Made by a program: the position numbers and the translations under genes. The notes below the pieces were generated by a model. The model saw only the letters and a list, made by a program, of their open reading frames with translations, did no database searches and was not told the origin of the DNA. From Thiodiazotropha sp040506975 (GTDB taxonomy: Bacteria; Pseudomonadota; Gammaproteobacteria; Chromatiales; Chromatiaceae): a stretch of 64,000 nucleotides of DNA. The stretch covers positions 3,410,001 to 3,474,000 of the forward strand of contig OZ242974.1 in the NCBI GenBank assembly GCA_965211775.1, given 5' to 3'. Of the stretch, positions 37,419 through 46,706 are shown piece after piece. The first letter of the stretch is position 1. Each line of letters opens with the position of its first letter.

Positions 37419-37685
37419 ATGATTACCCTATCGGTTCGCGGTCTTCCCAGATCGACCACAGAAGAGAGCTTGACAGCACTCTTTACAGAATATGGCGTCG
37501 TGCGTTCTCTCAAAATAGCCAAGGACCTTTTCAGCGGTGACTGTAGAGGTTTCGCCACCATCGATATGGAGGGTCACGAAGCCAGAGCCGCAATCGCTGC
37601 ACTTGATGGTAGCGATCTAGGCGGCAGTACAATTCGCGTGGGCCCGGACAGACCCAAAAAAGGAAAGAACAGAAAACGCCGCTGA
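37419..37685 (+). CDS. RNA-binding protein with one RRM domain
   Basis: 88 residues. RNP2 is LSVRGLP (residues 3-9) and RNP1 is CRGFATIDM (about 47-55), although the usual aromatic at the third RNP1 position is replaced. The C-terminal tail is basic (PDRPKKGKNRKRR). Such short RRM proteins are common in cyanobacteria and gammaproteobacteria and are often cold-induced. It lies 118 bp after cspA. Confidence 0.9.
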   Translation: MITLSVRGLPRSTTEESLTALFTEYGVVRSLKIAKDLFSGDCRGFATIDMEGHEARAAIAALDGSDLGGSTIRVGPDRPKKGKNRKRR

Positions 37686-37756
37686 GCACATCGGCTTGCG
37701 AGTCAATGCTGCGTGTAACTCTCATTTGATTACCGGGATAACGGTGACAGCAGACC

Positions 37757-38911
37757 CTAAAAGTAACCGTCGGTCAGGGTTTTCATAAAATTGACCAGAT
37801 CAGCACGATCCTGATCGGACAATCCCAGGCCGACAAAAGTGCCAGCATTCATTTCAGCCGCGATGTTGTCGTCATTCACTTCCGGCGTGATAAACAGGTT
37901 TGCAACCTGAATATCATAATGCAGCACCGTCTCTTCCAGCGTGGCGTAGACACCATTGTGCATATAGGGCGCCGTCAACTCCACATTGCGCAGTGTGGGA
38001 ACCTTGAATTTACCCCGTTCAGCTGCCCTGTCTGACTCAGCAATCGCACTGCTGGCTCCGAGGCCGATATCGATAAAAGAGTTGTCAGCCAGATAGGCAG
38101 GGTTATTCAAGTTCATCGGTGTTCCGATATTGTAGTAGCGAAAGTTTGTAAACAGGGATGTTTCAGGTGTTTCACCGACTGTGTGACAGTTTGCGCATTT
38201 AGTCACCTCGGCATCCATGAACAGATCAAACCCACGCTGTTCCGATGCAGTCATGGTGTAGTTGCCCATCAGGTAAGCGTCAAACTTCGAACTGAATCTG
38301 TTGACCTCTGAAGAAGCTTCAAATGCTGCGATTGCGGTTGCAATGTTGTGATAGGCCATTGTTGTATCATTAAATGCATCCGCACCGAATACAGCGATGA
38401 AGTCCGAAGAGTAGTCAGAGTTTTGTACCTTTGCGACAACCTCGGCCTCGGACGTGTTATTCATTTCGACCGGGTTGAGGAAGGGCCCCTTGGCCTGTTC
38501 AACCAGGTCAACGGCACGCCCGTCCAGAAACTGCCCACCCTGGTAATTGGAGTTTGTCTCCGGTGTCTGGTCCTGATCCGCAACTTCTCCAAAAGACGGA
38601 GCGAAAGAGGCGTAGGCAGCGGTGGGCGCATTTCGATCCCCAAATTCACCCCCTACGGACCCCTCCGAAACAGGGGATGTAACGCTGACACGAGGATCGG
38701 CGAAGCCATTGTCCGGGTCGTGACAGGTGCCACATGCCTGATTGCTGCCACTGGAGAGATTGGTATCAAAAAACAGCTTCTTTCCCAACTCTGTCACGGT
38801 AACAGTCGATGTATTGGTGTTATCACTGTTCCCGCCCCCGCCACCACCGCCGCCACATGAAACGGTCAAGCATCCGATCAATACAGCAATGCCGGCTCTA
38901 TAAAATCTCAT
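37757..38911 (-). CDS. Dihaem cytochrome c peroxidase-like lipoprotein
   Basis: 384 residues from ATG 38911, which follows gtagaagag; the in-frame ATG 39001 would leave a 30-residue extension. Lipobox TVSC followed by a poly-Gly run, so it is anchored in a membrane. Two haem motifs: CGTCH (about residue 62) and CANCH (about 250). The family motifs GKKLFFDTNLS, NPVEM and APYMHNG and GVYATLEETVLHYD are present. It reduces H2O2 or acts in an MauG-like oxidation in the periplasm; which is not decidable. IS copy G lies 150 bp upstream of the ATG and may have separated its promoter. Confidence 0.88.
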   Translation of the reverse strand: MRFYRAGIAVLIGCLTVSCGGGGGGGGNSDNTNTSTVTVTELGKKLFFDTNLSSGSNQACGTCHDPDNGFADPRVSVTSPVSEGSVGGEFGDRNAPTAAYASFAPSFGEVADQDQTPETNSNYQGGQFLDGRAVDLVEQAKGPFLNPVEMNNTSEAEVVAKVQNSDYSSDFIAVFGADAFNDTTMAYHNIATAIAAFEASSEVNRFSSKFDAYLMGNYTMTASEQRGFDLFMDAEVTKCANCHTVGETPETSLFTNFRYYNIGTPMNLNNPAYLADNSFIDIGLGASSAIAESDRAAERGKFKVPTLRNVELTAPYMHNGVYATLEETVLHYDIQVANLFITPEVNDDNIAAEMNAGTFVGLGLSDQDRADLVNFMKTLTDGYF

Positions 38912-39060
38912 GGCTCTTCTACTCCAATTAATTGCATAAATACCAAATAGCTTGGCTAAGAATCGGATATTCCAGTGAGTTTTGAATTTGACGTCGATCA
39001 AAAAACAGGGGACTAGGCCTGAGCGGCGAACTAGAATGGGGAGTGCATCACATCAAATTA

Positions 39061-40090
39061 CCTGATTACTCATGAGGCTCAGCTATTGAGCCTGTGGTGC
39101 AAGCATAATGGAACCTACTGAATAAAAGAGGATTTCATCATGCCGAGAAATACTATTCAATTTCAAAAAGGTCTTGGTTTGCACGATTTTCTGGAACAAT
39201 ATGGGACCGAGGATCAGTGTCGACAGGCATTGTATGATTTGCGCTGGCCGACGGGCTATGTCTGCCCTGAGTGCGGCAACACAACAGGCTGTGAACTCAA
39301 AAAGCGTCAGATATATCAGTGTCACAAGTGCCATCATCAGACTTCCCTGACCGCCGGCAGCATCTTCCATGGCACCAAGCTGCCGCTGAGAACGTGGTTT
39401 CTTGCGATCTATCTGTTGACCCAACGCAAGAAAAGTATCTCGGCGCTGCAACTTTCCCGCGAAATCGGGGTGAACTACAATACGGCCTGGCGACTCAAGC
39501 ATAAGTTGATGCAGGTGATGATGGAACGTGAGCGTGGAAAAAAAACTGGCCGGTCGCATCGAATTGGATGATGCTTATCTCGGAGGCGAGCAAGCCGGTA
39601 AGCGTGGTCGTGGGTCGCGCAACAAAATCCCTTTCGTAGCTGCTGTTGAGACGACGCGGGACGGCAGGCCCATGAAAATTCAACTGCGTCGTGTAAGGGG
39701 CTTCCGCAAACGTGAAATCGCCCGCTACGCCCGCTCCTGCTTGATGCCTGGCAGCGAAGTCTTTACCGATGGGCTTTGGTGCTTTAGTGGCGTGACAACC
39801 GCTGATTGCCATCATAACCCCATGGTGACGGGTGGTGGGCGCCAAAGTGTCCAGTATTCGTGCTTCAAATGGGTAAACACGATGTTGGGTAATGTCAAAA
39901 ACAGTCTGTTGGGTACTTTTCATGCGATTCGAGATAAACATGTGTCGCGTTATCTTGCTGAGTTCGAATATCGGTTTAACCGCCGTTTCGATTTACCCGC
40001 CATGATTGAACGATTGCTTTTTGCCGCTCTTCGCACTCCACCTATGCCATATCGCCTCTTGAGAATGGCTGAGGTTTAGGGGTAATCAGG
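39061..40090 (+). mobile_element. IS1595-family insertion sequence, copy G
   Basis: 1,030 bp, one base longer than the others because of an eighth A in a poly-A run at about 39537-39544. Perfect target duplication TCAAATTA (39053-39060 and 40091-40098). It lies between the cytochrome c peroxidase-like gene and the MotB gene. Confidence 0.97.
39140..40079 (+). pseudogene. IS1595-family transposase (copy G), frameshifted
   Basis: The frame breaks in MERERGKK because the run of seven A in the other copies is eight here. The first part ends at 39571 (after GRSHRIG) and the second, beginning in the zero frame of LAGRIELDDA, runs to 40079. The catalytic core is intact in the second part, but no full transposase is made unless frameshifting occurs at this poly-A slippery run. 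Confidence 0.92.
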
Positions 40091-40172
40091 TCAAATTATG
40101 AGTATAGGAATTTAAGGATGCCTTATCTATTCAGGACTCAGCCTGTATGAGACTTGAATAAACATCTAACGG

Positions 40173-40928
40173 CTATTTCAAGAACTCCACGCGCAGATTG
40201 ACACGGCGATTCTCGGCACGACCATTGGGATTTGAATTATCTGCAACAGGATGAGCATCCGCAAAGCTGACCGATCGCAGATGTTTCGGCGCAAATCCGT
40301 GATCCAGCAGAAAACGGGTAACTGCATTGGCGCGTGCTGCCGCCAGTTCCCAATTCGACTGAAACCTGCCACCCAAAATCGGCCTGTCATCGGTATGCCC
40401 TTCCACGGCAATATCCGCCTCGCCAATCTCCTGCAGAGTCACAGCGAGCCTTTTCAGTACGGGTAAGGCCTCGGCAAGCAGTTCCGCCTTGCCTGAATCG
40501 AAAAGAATCACATCGGCGATCTCCAGGGAGATCCCCTTGTCCCGTTGTACGACCTTAACCTCATCCTGGAAACGATCCTCTATCGCCGCAACCAGACGGG
40601 ACTCGGCATCAATGGTCTGTACGGATTCAGCGTCAGTTTGAATCGACGGTTGCGGTTGTTGTACTTCAACAGCCGGCTCATCGCTGGGAACGGCCTCATA
40701 GCTCGCCGCCATCCGGCTATCTTCATTGGTTGTCTGAAGATGCTGTACTGCCATCTGTCCCAACAACACAACCAACATGGCCAGGATGACGCTCAGCACA
40801 TCCACATAGGTCAGCAGCCATCCGCCATCGTTCTCTTCAATCTCCCAGGCATACCAGGTAGTGCCGTCCAGTATTTCTTCCCTGGCTGCTTTATCGAGCA
40901 TCTGATTCTTTCCACTGTTGATGGTCAT
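40173..40928 (-). CDS. MotB/OmpA-domain stator-like protein
   Basis: 251 residues. A single N-terminal membrane helix carries the MotB-type essential Asp in WLLTYVDVLSVILAML (about residue 43). The C-terminal ~130 residues form an OmpA/MotB peptidoglycan-binding domain (ILFDSGKAELLAEA, VEGHTDDRPI, SNWELAAARANAVTRFLLD). It follows the MotA-like gene by 14 bp. The pair makes a proton- or sodium-driven stator of the flagellar motor or of a TolQR-like system. No other flagellar gene is nearby. Confidence 0.88.
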   Translation of the reverse strand: MTINSGKNQMLDKAAREEILDGTTWYAWEIEENDGGWLLTYVDVLSVILAMLVVLLGQMAVQHLQTTNEDSRMAASYEAVPSDEPAVEVQQPQPSIQTDAESVQTIDAESRLVAAIEDRFQDEVKVVQRDKGISLEIADVILFDSGKAELLAEALPVLKRLAVTLQEIGEADIAVEGHTDDRPILGGRFQSNWELAAARANAVTRFLLDHGFAPKHLRSVSFADAHPVADNSNPNGRAENRRVNLRVEFLK

Positions 40929-40942
40929 CGGTAGTCATGACC

Positions 40943-41794
40943 TCAGGCCGCATGCTGGCTGGGATTTGCGATCAACTGCAACTCATGAGCCGCCTGACGC
41001 ATGTCCTGCCTGGCGTTTACTTCATCCATCATTTCCCTGATCAATTCAGCATGTTGCCGGTCACACAGCATCATGACTGCCTGGAGATGCGCGACGCGAC
41101 GTGTAATCAACTGCCTGCCGCGCTGCTCCAGCTTGCTGGCTAAGGGTTTGAACACCAGATTGGCCAATACCAGGCCATATACCGTGGTCAACATGGCGAA
41201 ACCCATGGCGGCACCGATCGAGGCCAGATTTCCGGACCCCAACCCGAATAACATCTGCACCAAACCAAGCAATGTTCCAAGCATGCCGAATGCCGGCGCG
41301 TAGCCTCCCATGGCTCGCATCATCTCGGCAGGGCGACGCAAGTGGTCCCGGTCTTCTGCAATCTGGCGCTGCAGCGTAAGCGTTACCTGGTCACGGGAAA
41401 AACCGTCCAAGATCAGTTGTGTCCCCCTGCGCAGCAACGGTTCTGAGATCTGTTGAGTGACCGCTTCAGCCGGCCGAATTTCGCCGCGGCGGAAGTAATT
41501 TGCCGCTTGCAGAAAACGTCTGAACCCCTCTTCCTCGTCTTCCGTGTCGGCTGAGGGACGACGGAAATCGGCAATCAACTCCCATAGCGTCAATACTGAA
41601 TTGAAGGAGTGGCTCATGATGGCTGTCAGTAGAGTACCGCCTACAACCAGGAAAAGACCTGAAACAATCGCGATCAGCCCGGAACCCGGTGCCAACAGCT
41701 GTATACTCACAGAACCCAGTACGGAGAGTGATAGCAACCCAATCCAAAGCTGTATAACCAATGCTGTTCTCCTGTTGAATATGCCCTTACCCAT
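40943..41794 (-). CDS. MotA/TolQ/ExbB-type stator protein
   Basis: 283 residues with four membrane segments: about 12-30, 38-58, 167-190 and 200-220. The conserved MotA-like part is MGGYAPAFGMLGTLLGLVQM near residue 165, followed by GFAMLTTVYGLVLANLVFKP, both known to line the ion channel. Two acidic loops precede it, including SADTEDEEEGF. It forms the ion channel with the MotB-like protein encoded just after it. An ATG start with no strong RBS; a few bases upstream lie ggaaca-like sequences. Confidence 0.87.
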   Translation of the reverse strand: MGKGIFNRRTALVIQLWIGLLSLSVLGSVSIQLLAPGSGLIAIVSGLFLVVGGTLLTAIMSHSFNSVLTLWELIADFRRPSADTEDEEEGFRRFLQAANYFRRGEIRPAEAVTQQISEPLLRRGTQLILDGFSRDQVTLTLQRQIAEDRDHLRRPAEMMRAMGGYAPAFGMLGTLLGLVQMLFGLGSGNLASIGAAMGFAMLTTVYGLVLANLVFKPLASKLEQRGRQLITRRVAHLQAVMMLCDRQHAELIREMMDEVNARQDMRQAAHELQLIANPSQHAA

Positions 41795-41931
41795 TCCAGC
41801 AGCAAATTGCAGGCCAAGTTTTACTTCGGTGCATCGTTACCTTGTGAATCAGATCGCGTCATCGGCGTTCGAAACGCGATAGATTATCTGCCAGTTCCTG
41901 CTGACAGTTTCCAATCTCATTGGATCGACCG

Positions 41932-42342
41932 ATGAATTTCAGAACAATTGCTATATCGCTCTCTTTTTTCCTGCTTCTCTCAAAGGTCATCAATGCATCT
42001 GAGATCAATATGAATCCGGGTAAGTGGCAGTGGACAGCGGTATTGAATATGCCCGGCATGCCGATACAGCTGCCACCCACTTCCTATACAACCTGCATCA
42101 CCAGGGCCGATTTTGTGCCTAAGGAGAGTCAATTGGGACAGGCCTGTGAAAACATCGATCTCACCGTAGAGGGGGATAAGGTGTCGTGGAATATCAGCTG
42201 CACCAAAGCGGCAGGTGTAACCAGAAGTCATGGAGGTATCACCTACCATGGCGATAGCGCCGAAGGTGTTTTCAATATAGACATGGAAGGTGTGCAAGTG
42301 AGCTCAAAGACCATTGGAAAGCGCTTAGGACCCTGCGATTAG
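41932..42342 (+). CDS. DUF3617 family exported protein
   Basis: 136 residues from ATG 41932, chosen over the upstream TTG 41920. A signal peptide ends near INAS (residues 19-22). The rest matches DUF3617: MNPGKWQWTAVLNMPGM, then TTCITRADFVPKE and a C-terminal DMEGVQVSSKTIGKRLGPC. Cysteines are conserved. Members are predicted periplasmic and have no known function. It stands alone between the divergent stator genes and the TsdA-like gene. Confidence 0.83.
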   Translation: MNFRTIAISLSFFLLLSKVINASEINMNPGKWQWTAVLNMPGMPIQLPPTSYTTCITRADFVPKESQLGQACENIDLTVEGDKVSWNISCTKAAGVTRSHGGITYHGDSAEGVFNIDMEGVQVSSKTIGKRLGPCD

Positions 42343-42498
42343 AGTCAGAAGGGTGAACTGCACCAGACTCTGAAGCATATATCTAAAAAAACCACTTTAA
42401 TTATGGTAAATTCCCCCCACTCGGCTGCCAGGCTGCAGGTCACTTGGACACAGCTTTCAACATACCATGCATCTGTTATTTAGAATGTTTATAACACA

Positions 42499-43344
42499 TT
42501 GAATAGCAAAAACTATATTTTACCGAGACTGGTTCTGCAGGTATTTGAATCCGGCCGATTTCTACACCCTTTCATACTTATGTTTGGGCTGCTCGCAATC
42601 GAACCCTTAGCAGCAGGCACCCCCGTCCCGATCGAAGAGTTACTCAAGCGGAGTTACCTGGACGATTACCACAGCAATGTTGTTTTCGGCTATCGCATCA
42701 TCACTGAAACCGAACGCTTTGGCGCCCGTTATTCCGGCAACCGGTTGCGATGCAGTAACTGCCACCTCAACGCCGGACGGAAACCGGATGCCATTCCCCT
42801 CAATGTTGCCGGTATGTACCCGAAATGGCGCAGTAAGAACGGGCGTCGGAATGGAATAGGACTGCGTATACGTGAGTGTTTCGTCTATAGCCTGGATGGC
42901 ATCATGCCTCCGGAGGACTCGCCGGAGATATTGGCTGTGGCGGCCTACATCTCCCATATCTCCCATGGCGAAATGATAGGCGAGGCGCCACCGGGCCGTG
43001 GAGTACCTACCCTGCCCGACACAGGCTATGACCCGAATCCAGCCAATGGCAAAGCCATCTATGACAGTAAGTGCGCCCTATGCCACGGCAGTGACGGCCA
43101 TGGCATACCCGGTATACCCCCGTTGTGGGGAATGGATTCATACAATAAAGGCGCCGGCATGGCCAAAATCAAAAAGGCGGCCGGTTTCATCTGGGCGAAC
43201 ATGCCCCTCGGACAGGAGCGTTCCCTGACCCATCAGGATGCCCTGGATGTATCGGCCTACATCAATATGCAGATCCGGCCGGGCGATCCCCGGCGAAGCA
43301 AAATGTTGAAACTCTTTGAGTCCATCTCCGGACTGGTGGAATAG
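42499..43344 (+). CDS. TsdA-like dihaem cytochrome c (thiosulfate dehydrogenase family)
   Basis: 281 residues if started at TTG 42499; the true start is uncertain, because ATG 42580 would leave too short a signal peptide. Two haem-binding motifs: CSNCH at about residue 84 and CALCH at about 193. The surrounding sequences are those of TsdA-like proteins: ARYSGNRLRC before the first, IRECFVYSLDGIM after it, and HGIPGIPPLWGMDSYNKGAG after the second. TsdA oxidises thiosulfate to tetrathionate in the periplasm. The next gene encodes a SulP transporter, which supports sulfur metabolism. Whether the substrate is thiosulfate is not proven. Confidence 0.85.
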   Translation: MNSKNYILPRLVLQVFESGRFLHPFILMFGLLAIEPLAAGTPVPIEELLKRSYLDDYHSNVVFGYRIITETERFGARYSGNRLRCSNCHLNAGRKPDAIPLNVAGMYPKWRSKNGRRNGIGLRIRECFVYSLDGIMPPEDSPEILAVAAYISHISHGEMIGEAPPGRGVPTLPDTGYDPNPANGKAIYDSKCALCHGSDGHGIPGIPPLWGMDSYNKGAGMAKIKKAAGFIWANMPLGQERSLTHQDALDVSAYINMQIRPGDPRRSKMLKLFESISGLVE

Positions 43345-43401
43345 ACACGAGGTCAAACCATGGAACTTTGGTCCCGCTGACACTCATCCAATGATAGCGA
43401 T

Positions 43402-44988
43402 ATGAGATATCTGCGACTGTTGTCGGAGTTAATTCCATGGAGGCCGTCTCAAGCAGGAGAGCTGAAGCTAACGACAGAGGCGTTTGCCGCTGTTGTCGCA
43501 GCTATATTGGTTATACCCCAGGGCATCACCTTCGCCTATCTGGCAGGACTACCGCCTGAATATGGCATCTATACGTCGATTTTCGTAACCCTCTTCGCCA
43601 GTCTTTTCGGCACCAGTTCGATGTTGGGTGGACCAAACACCGCGGTTGCCGTATTGATCGGCATAACGGTAGCGCCTTTCGCAGGTCGTGGCAGCCCGCT
43701 CTATATCGATTATGTGATACTGCTCAGCCTGATGGTTGGACTGATTCAACTATCAATCTGGTTACTCAGGGGCGGCAAATATTTTCAATACCTAAGCCCT
43801 GCAGCCATAACCGGCATCACTGTCGGCGTAGGTATCATCCTCATCCTCTCGTCTCTCGACGGTATGCTTGGGCTTACCCCATCAGAGACCCTCTTCTTCT
43901 TCGAAAAACTCTTTGTCATGGCTGACGATTGGCAGGCTTTGATCAATCCATACAGCTTTACCATCGGTATCACAACTGTGATTGCAGGAATTATCGCAAA
44001 AATCAGGATCCCCCGGTATGCAATCCTGATCGCCATGGTTTTCGGCTATGCCACAGGCCTGCTTGTGATGGGTATATTCACTCAAGTCGATACGGAAATA
44101 GAATTGCTTGGACATATACCCTTTCAGGCCTTGCCTCTCTCAAGCCCGAAGATGGATCTCGAGTATCTGCTGGTGGGATTGGCCATGTTACCCAATGCCA
44201 TTACCATAGCGCTTATCGGACTGGCCCAGTCAATGGTGATCATCAAACACCTGCGCAGTGACACCGACCAGTCAATCAACCTGGACAAAGAGGTATTCGC
44301 TCAGGGTATTGCCAATACCCTCGCTGCCTTCTTTTCGAGCTTCGCAGGTTCCGGCAGTTTTAACCGAACAGCCTTGAACCTGTCGTTGGGAGCGGCAACG
44401 CCTCTGGCAGGCATACTCTCAGCATTTATCGTTTTCATCCTGATTGATACCCTCGGCACCCTGCTCACCTATCTGCCGATGCCGGTTATCGCCGGCACAT
44501 TGATGTTGGTGGGTATAGGTATGATCAAACCCGGAGAGATCGCCCGCTTGTTTTCCTGGACCGGCGAGCTGTTGGTCTTTGTCACAACATTGTTCGGAAT
44601 AGTATTTCTCGGCCTGCAAACCGGTTTGATCATTGCATTTATACTGTCGCTGATCCTGTTTGTTCTATCCGCTTCAAAACTTGATATTAACATAAGGAAA
44701 GATGGTGAATCGGTTCAGATCCGCGTCGAAGGCCATCTGTTTTACGCCTCAATCGATCAATTGAGCAGTCTGCTCAAGCGCCATCGATATGATAGCGTGC
44801 TTCTTGACTTGAGTGTGGTCTCCTATATGGACCTTTCCGCCACTGAAGCCCTGGCGAAGGACCTGCAAAACCGGGACACCAAGGAAACAACCTTTGTTAT
44901 CGTCCTGACATCGCGGAAACTGCTCGATCATTTCGAGCAGCGTTTAGAGGGTATGCCGGTAGAGTTTGTCTATCAGCCATCAACTTAG
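43402..44988 (+). CDS. SulP-family anion transporter with STAS domain
   Basis: 528 residues. About twelve membrane segments over residues 30-430, beginning with the family motif AAILVIPQGITFAYLAGLPPEYGIY, and FAGSGSFNRTALN near residue 310. A C-terminal STAS domain (about 432-528, RVEGHLFYASIDQLS and LDLSVVSYMDLSATEALAKD) is regulatory. SulP proteins take up sulfate, bicarbonate or other anions. It lies 57 bp after the TsdA-like gene, so it may export or import a sulfur oxyanion, but this is a position-based guess. Confidence 0.92.
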   Translation: MRYLRLLSELIPWRPSQAGELKLTTEAFAAVVAAILVIPQGITFAYLAGLPPEYGIYTSIFVTLFASLFGTSSMLGGPNTAVAVLIGITVAPFAGRGSPLYIDYVILLSLMVGLIQLSIWLLRGGKYFQYLSPAAITGITVGVGIILILSSLDGMLGLTPSETLFFFEKLFVMADDWQALINPYSFTIGITTVIAGIIAKIRIPRYAILIAMVFGYATGLLVMGIFTQVDTEIELLGHIPFQALPLSSPKMDLEYLLVGLAMLPNAITIALIGLAQSMVIIKHLRSDTDQSINLDKEVFAQGIANTLAAFFSSFAGSGSFNRTALNLSLGAATPLAGILSAFIVFILIDTLGTLLTYLPMPVIAGTLMLVGIGMIKPGEIARLFSWTGELLVFVTTLFGIVFLGLQTGLIIAFILSLILFVLSASKLDINIRKDGESVQIRVEGHLFYASIDQLSSLLKRHRYDSVLLDLSVVSYMDLSATEALAKDLQNRDTKETTFVIVLTSRKLLDHFEQRLEGMPVEFVYQPST

Positions 44989-45017
44989 GCCCCGTGGACA
45001 ACACCAGGCTTGTGGAA

Positions 45018-45752
45018 TCATCCGCCGGTAACGGGCAGTAACCAGACAAATCCCAGTCGATCCATCTGTTGCTCAATCCACACCGCCCGCTCACTGACAT
45101 AGGGTGTTGGCGGTTCAGCGCGGTAACGCCAGGGATTGGGAAGAAGCGCCGCCAATCTGGCCATTTGATTATGCGATATCTGATCCAGAGGAAGCTGGTA
45201 CCAATATTCGCTGGCGGCAGCAACACCGTAGACACCTGGACCAAACTCCACAATGTTCAGGTAGACCTCGAGAATTCTACGCTTACCCCAGAGTACTTCA
45301 AGCACAAGGGCAAGACCTCCTTCAAGCAGTTTGCGGCTCCAATCCCGACGCTGCCAAAGAAAGAGATTTTTTACCGTCTGCTGAGTCAGGGTGCTGGCGC
45401 CGCGTAGCGCCCTACCACTTTCAGCCTCTTTCAGGACCTGTTGAACCGCGTTGAAGTCTATTCCCATGTGACGGGGATAATTCTGATCTTCCGCTGCCAC
45501 CACTGCCAGTTGCATGGCGGGCGGTATGTACTGCAGGTCCCACCACTCATGTTTCGATACAATTGATTGGTTGACAGGGGGATTGAGTTCTCGTTGAAGT
45601 TTCCACGACCATGTCGGCGGATCAACGAAACGGAATATCAGTATCAATGCGAAAAGCAACATCGATGATGCGAAGAACAGCAGAAATATCCATCTCAACA
45701 ATCCCTTGTAAAAATACTGGAGTTGTCCTCTTTTACCACCTTTACGGGCCAT
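45018..45752 (-). CDS. mtgA: Monofunctional biosynthetic peptidoglycan transglycosylase
   Basis: 244 residues, family length. A basic N-terminus and one membrane helix (about 21-40), then the GT51 domain: the catalytic Glu in VVAAEDQNYPRHMGIDFNAV, LRGASTLTQQTVKNLFLW and the KRRILEVYLNIVEFGPGVYG motif. It polymerises lipid II into glycan strands in the periplasm. It is convergent with the SulP gene. The start has no strong RBS. Confidence 0.95.
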   Translation of the reverse strand: MARKGGKRGQLQYFYKGLLRWIFLLFFASSMLLFALILIFRFVDPPTWSWKLQRELNPPVNQSIVSKHEWWDLQYIPPAMQLAVVAAEDQNYPRHMGIDFNAVQQVLKEAESGRALRGASTLTQQTVKNLFLWQRRDWSRKLLEGGLALVLEVLWGKRRILEVYLNIVEFGPGVYGVAAASEYWYQLPLDQISHNQMARLAALLPNPWRYRAEPPTPYVSERAVWIEQQMDRLGFVWLLPVTGG

Positions 45753-45784
45753 TTCGCACTTTACTGATTGTGATTGCAGATAAA

Positions 45785-46144
45785 TTAAAGCAGATGCTTA
45801 CCATCAAACAGATCGTACTCCATTGAAAGGGGATCGATCCCCTCAATACAGCCCAGATTGGCGCGGAAGTGCCCCGGAAACCTGGCGGTTTCATGAAATG
45901 TGTAGATGCCGCAACGGTTACAAAAATAGTGCTTCGCTGTCTTGGCGCCAAACTGATAGAGGCCTAATACACCCTCTTCCGCCTGGATTTTAAATTGTTC
46001 CGGCGGGATCGCCTGGAAACTCATCATCGCACCCTTACGGGTGCAAATTGAACAGTTGCAACGCAGTCCCTTTTCAATGATATCGCCCTGAAAAGAGAAG
46101 CGGACAGCACCGCAATGGCAGCTGCCTTGGTAGTAATCAGCCAT
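45785..46144 (-). CDS. GFA/CENP-V-domain protein
   Basis: 119 residues. The zinc-binding cysteines of the GFA fold are in GSCHCGAVRF, CNCSICTRKG and FCNRCGIYTFHE. The family includes glutathione-dependent formaldehyde-activating enzyme-like proteins, but most members have no tested activity. It is encoded 33 bp before mtgA in the same direction, which may share a transcript by position only. Confidence 0.88.
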   Translation of the reverse strand: MADYYQGSCHCGAVRFSFQGDIIEKGLRCNCSICTRKGAMMSFQAIPPEQFKIQAEEGVLGLYQFGAKTAKHYFCNRCGIYTFHETARFPGHFRANLGCIEGIDPLSMEYDLFDGKHLL

Positions 46145-46706
46145 ATTAATCTCCGGCTCAACCTAAAAGGGTCTTACGATCGCATATTGAACTTCATCTA
46201 TATCACGGCCAGATAAACGACCATAGCCTAACGTAAAAATCAGTCAAAAAACCCATCGTGGAGCACTATGGCCAGTATATTCATCAATACAGTGAAACAG
46301 AATACCGACTCCATTGGCAACCACAAAGGGCTGAAGATGAGAAAGCCATTCAATATCAACCACACACTACGCCTGCCGGTAGCACGGTCATACCATTCAC
46401 ACAGCCAGCGAAAGCCAGTCACCTACTCTTGTATCTGTTTGTAAATAACAGACGCTGGAAATACCACAACTGATGCACTGATTAAAAAGAGCCGTAATCA
46501 AATTCCCTCAATGTATCGTTTGTATTTCAATAGCGCTCAGCCTGCGAATGGATCCTCGGGTAAGATTCACCCAGGACTTGTCGCATGAATTATGGGGTAT
46601 GACCGCCATTTCCCCACATCCACTCTGTTAAAACTGGAGCGGTTGCCTGCTATAAAAACCAGCAGATGCCACAAAAGGTGCAGACTACAGATAGGATGCG
46701 AACAAG
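46145..46706 (+). other. 562-bp gap, mostly without genes
   Basis: Apart from the doubtful 60-residue frame on the minus strand, nothing is visible. The right part must contain the promoter of the 549-residue protein. No IS end or tRNA found. Confidence 0.35.
46240..46422 (-). CDS. Possible small membrane protein (doubtful)
   Basis: 60 residues from GTG 46422 with weak gagtag upstream. It has one hydrophobic stretch, FLIFSPLWLPMESVFCFTVL, then LMNILAIVLHDGFFD. It is the only plausible gene in the 562-bp gap 46145-46706. I do not recognise it, and it may be a chance frame or the remnant of a longer protein. Confidence 0.3.
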   Translation of the reverse strand: MTGFRWLCEWYDRATGRRSVWLILNGFLIFSPLWLPMESVFCFTVLMNILAIVLHDGFFD

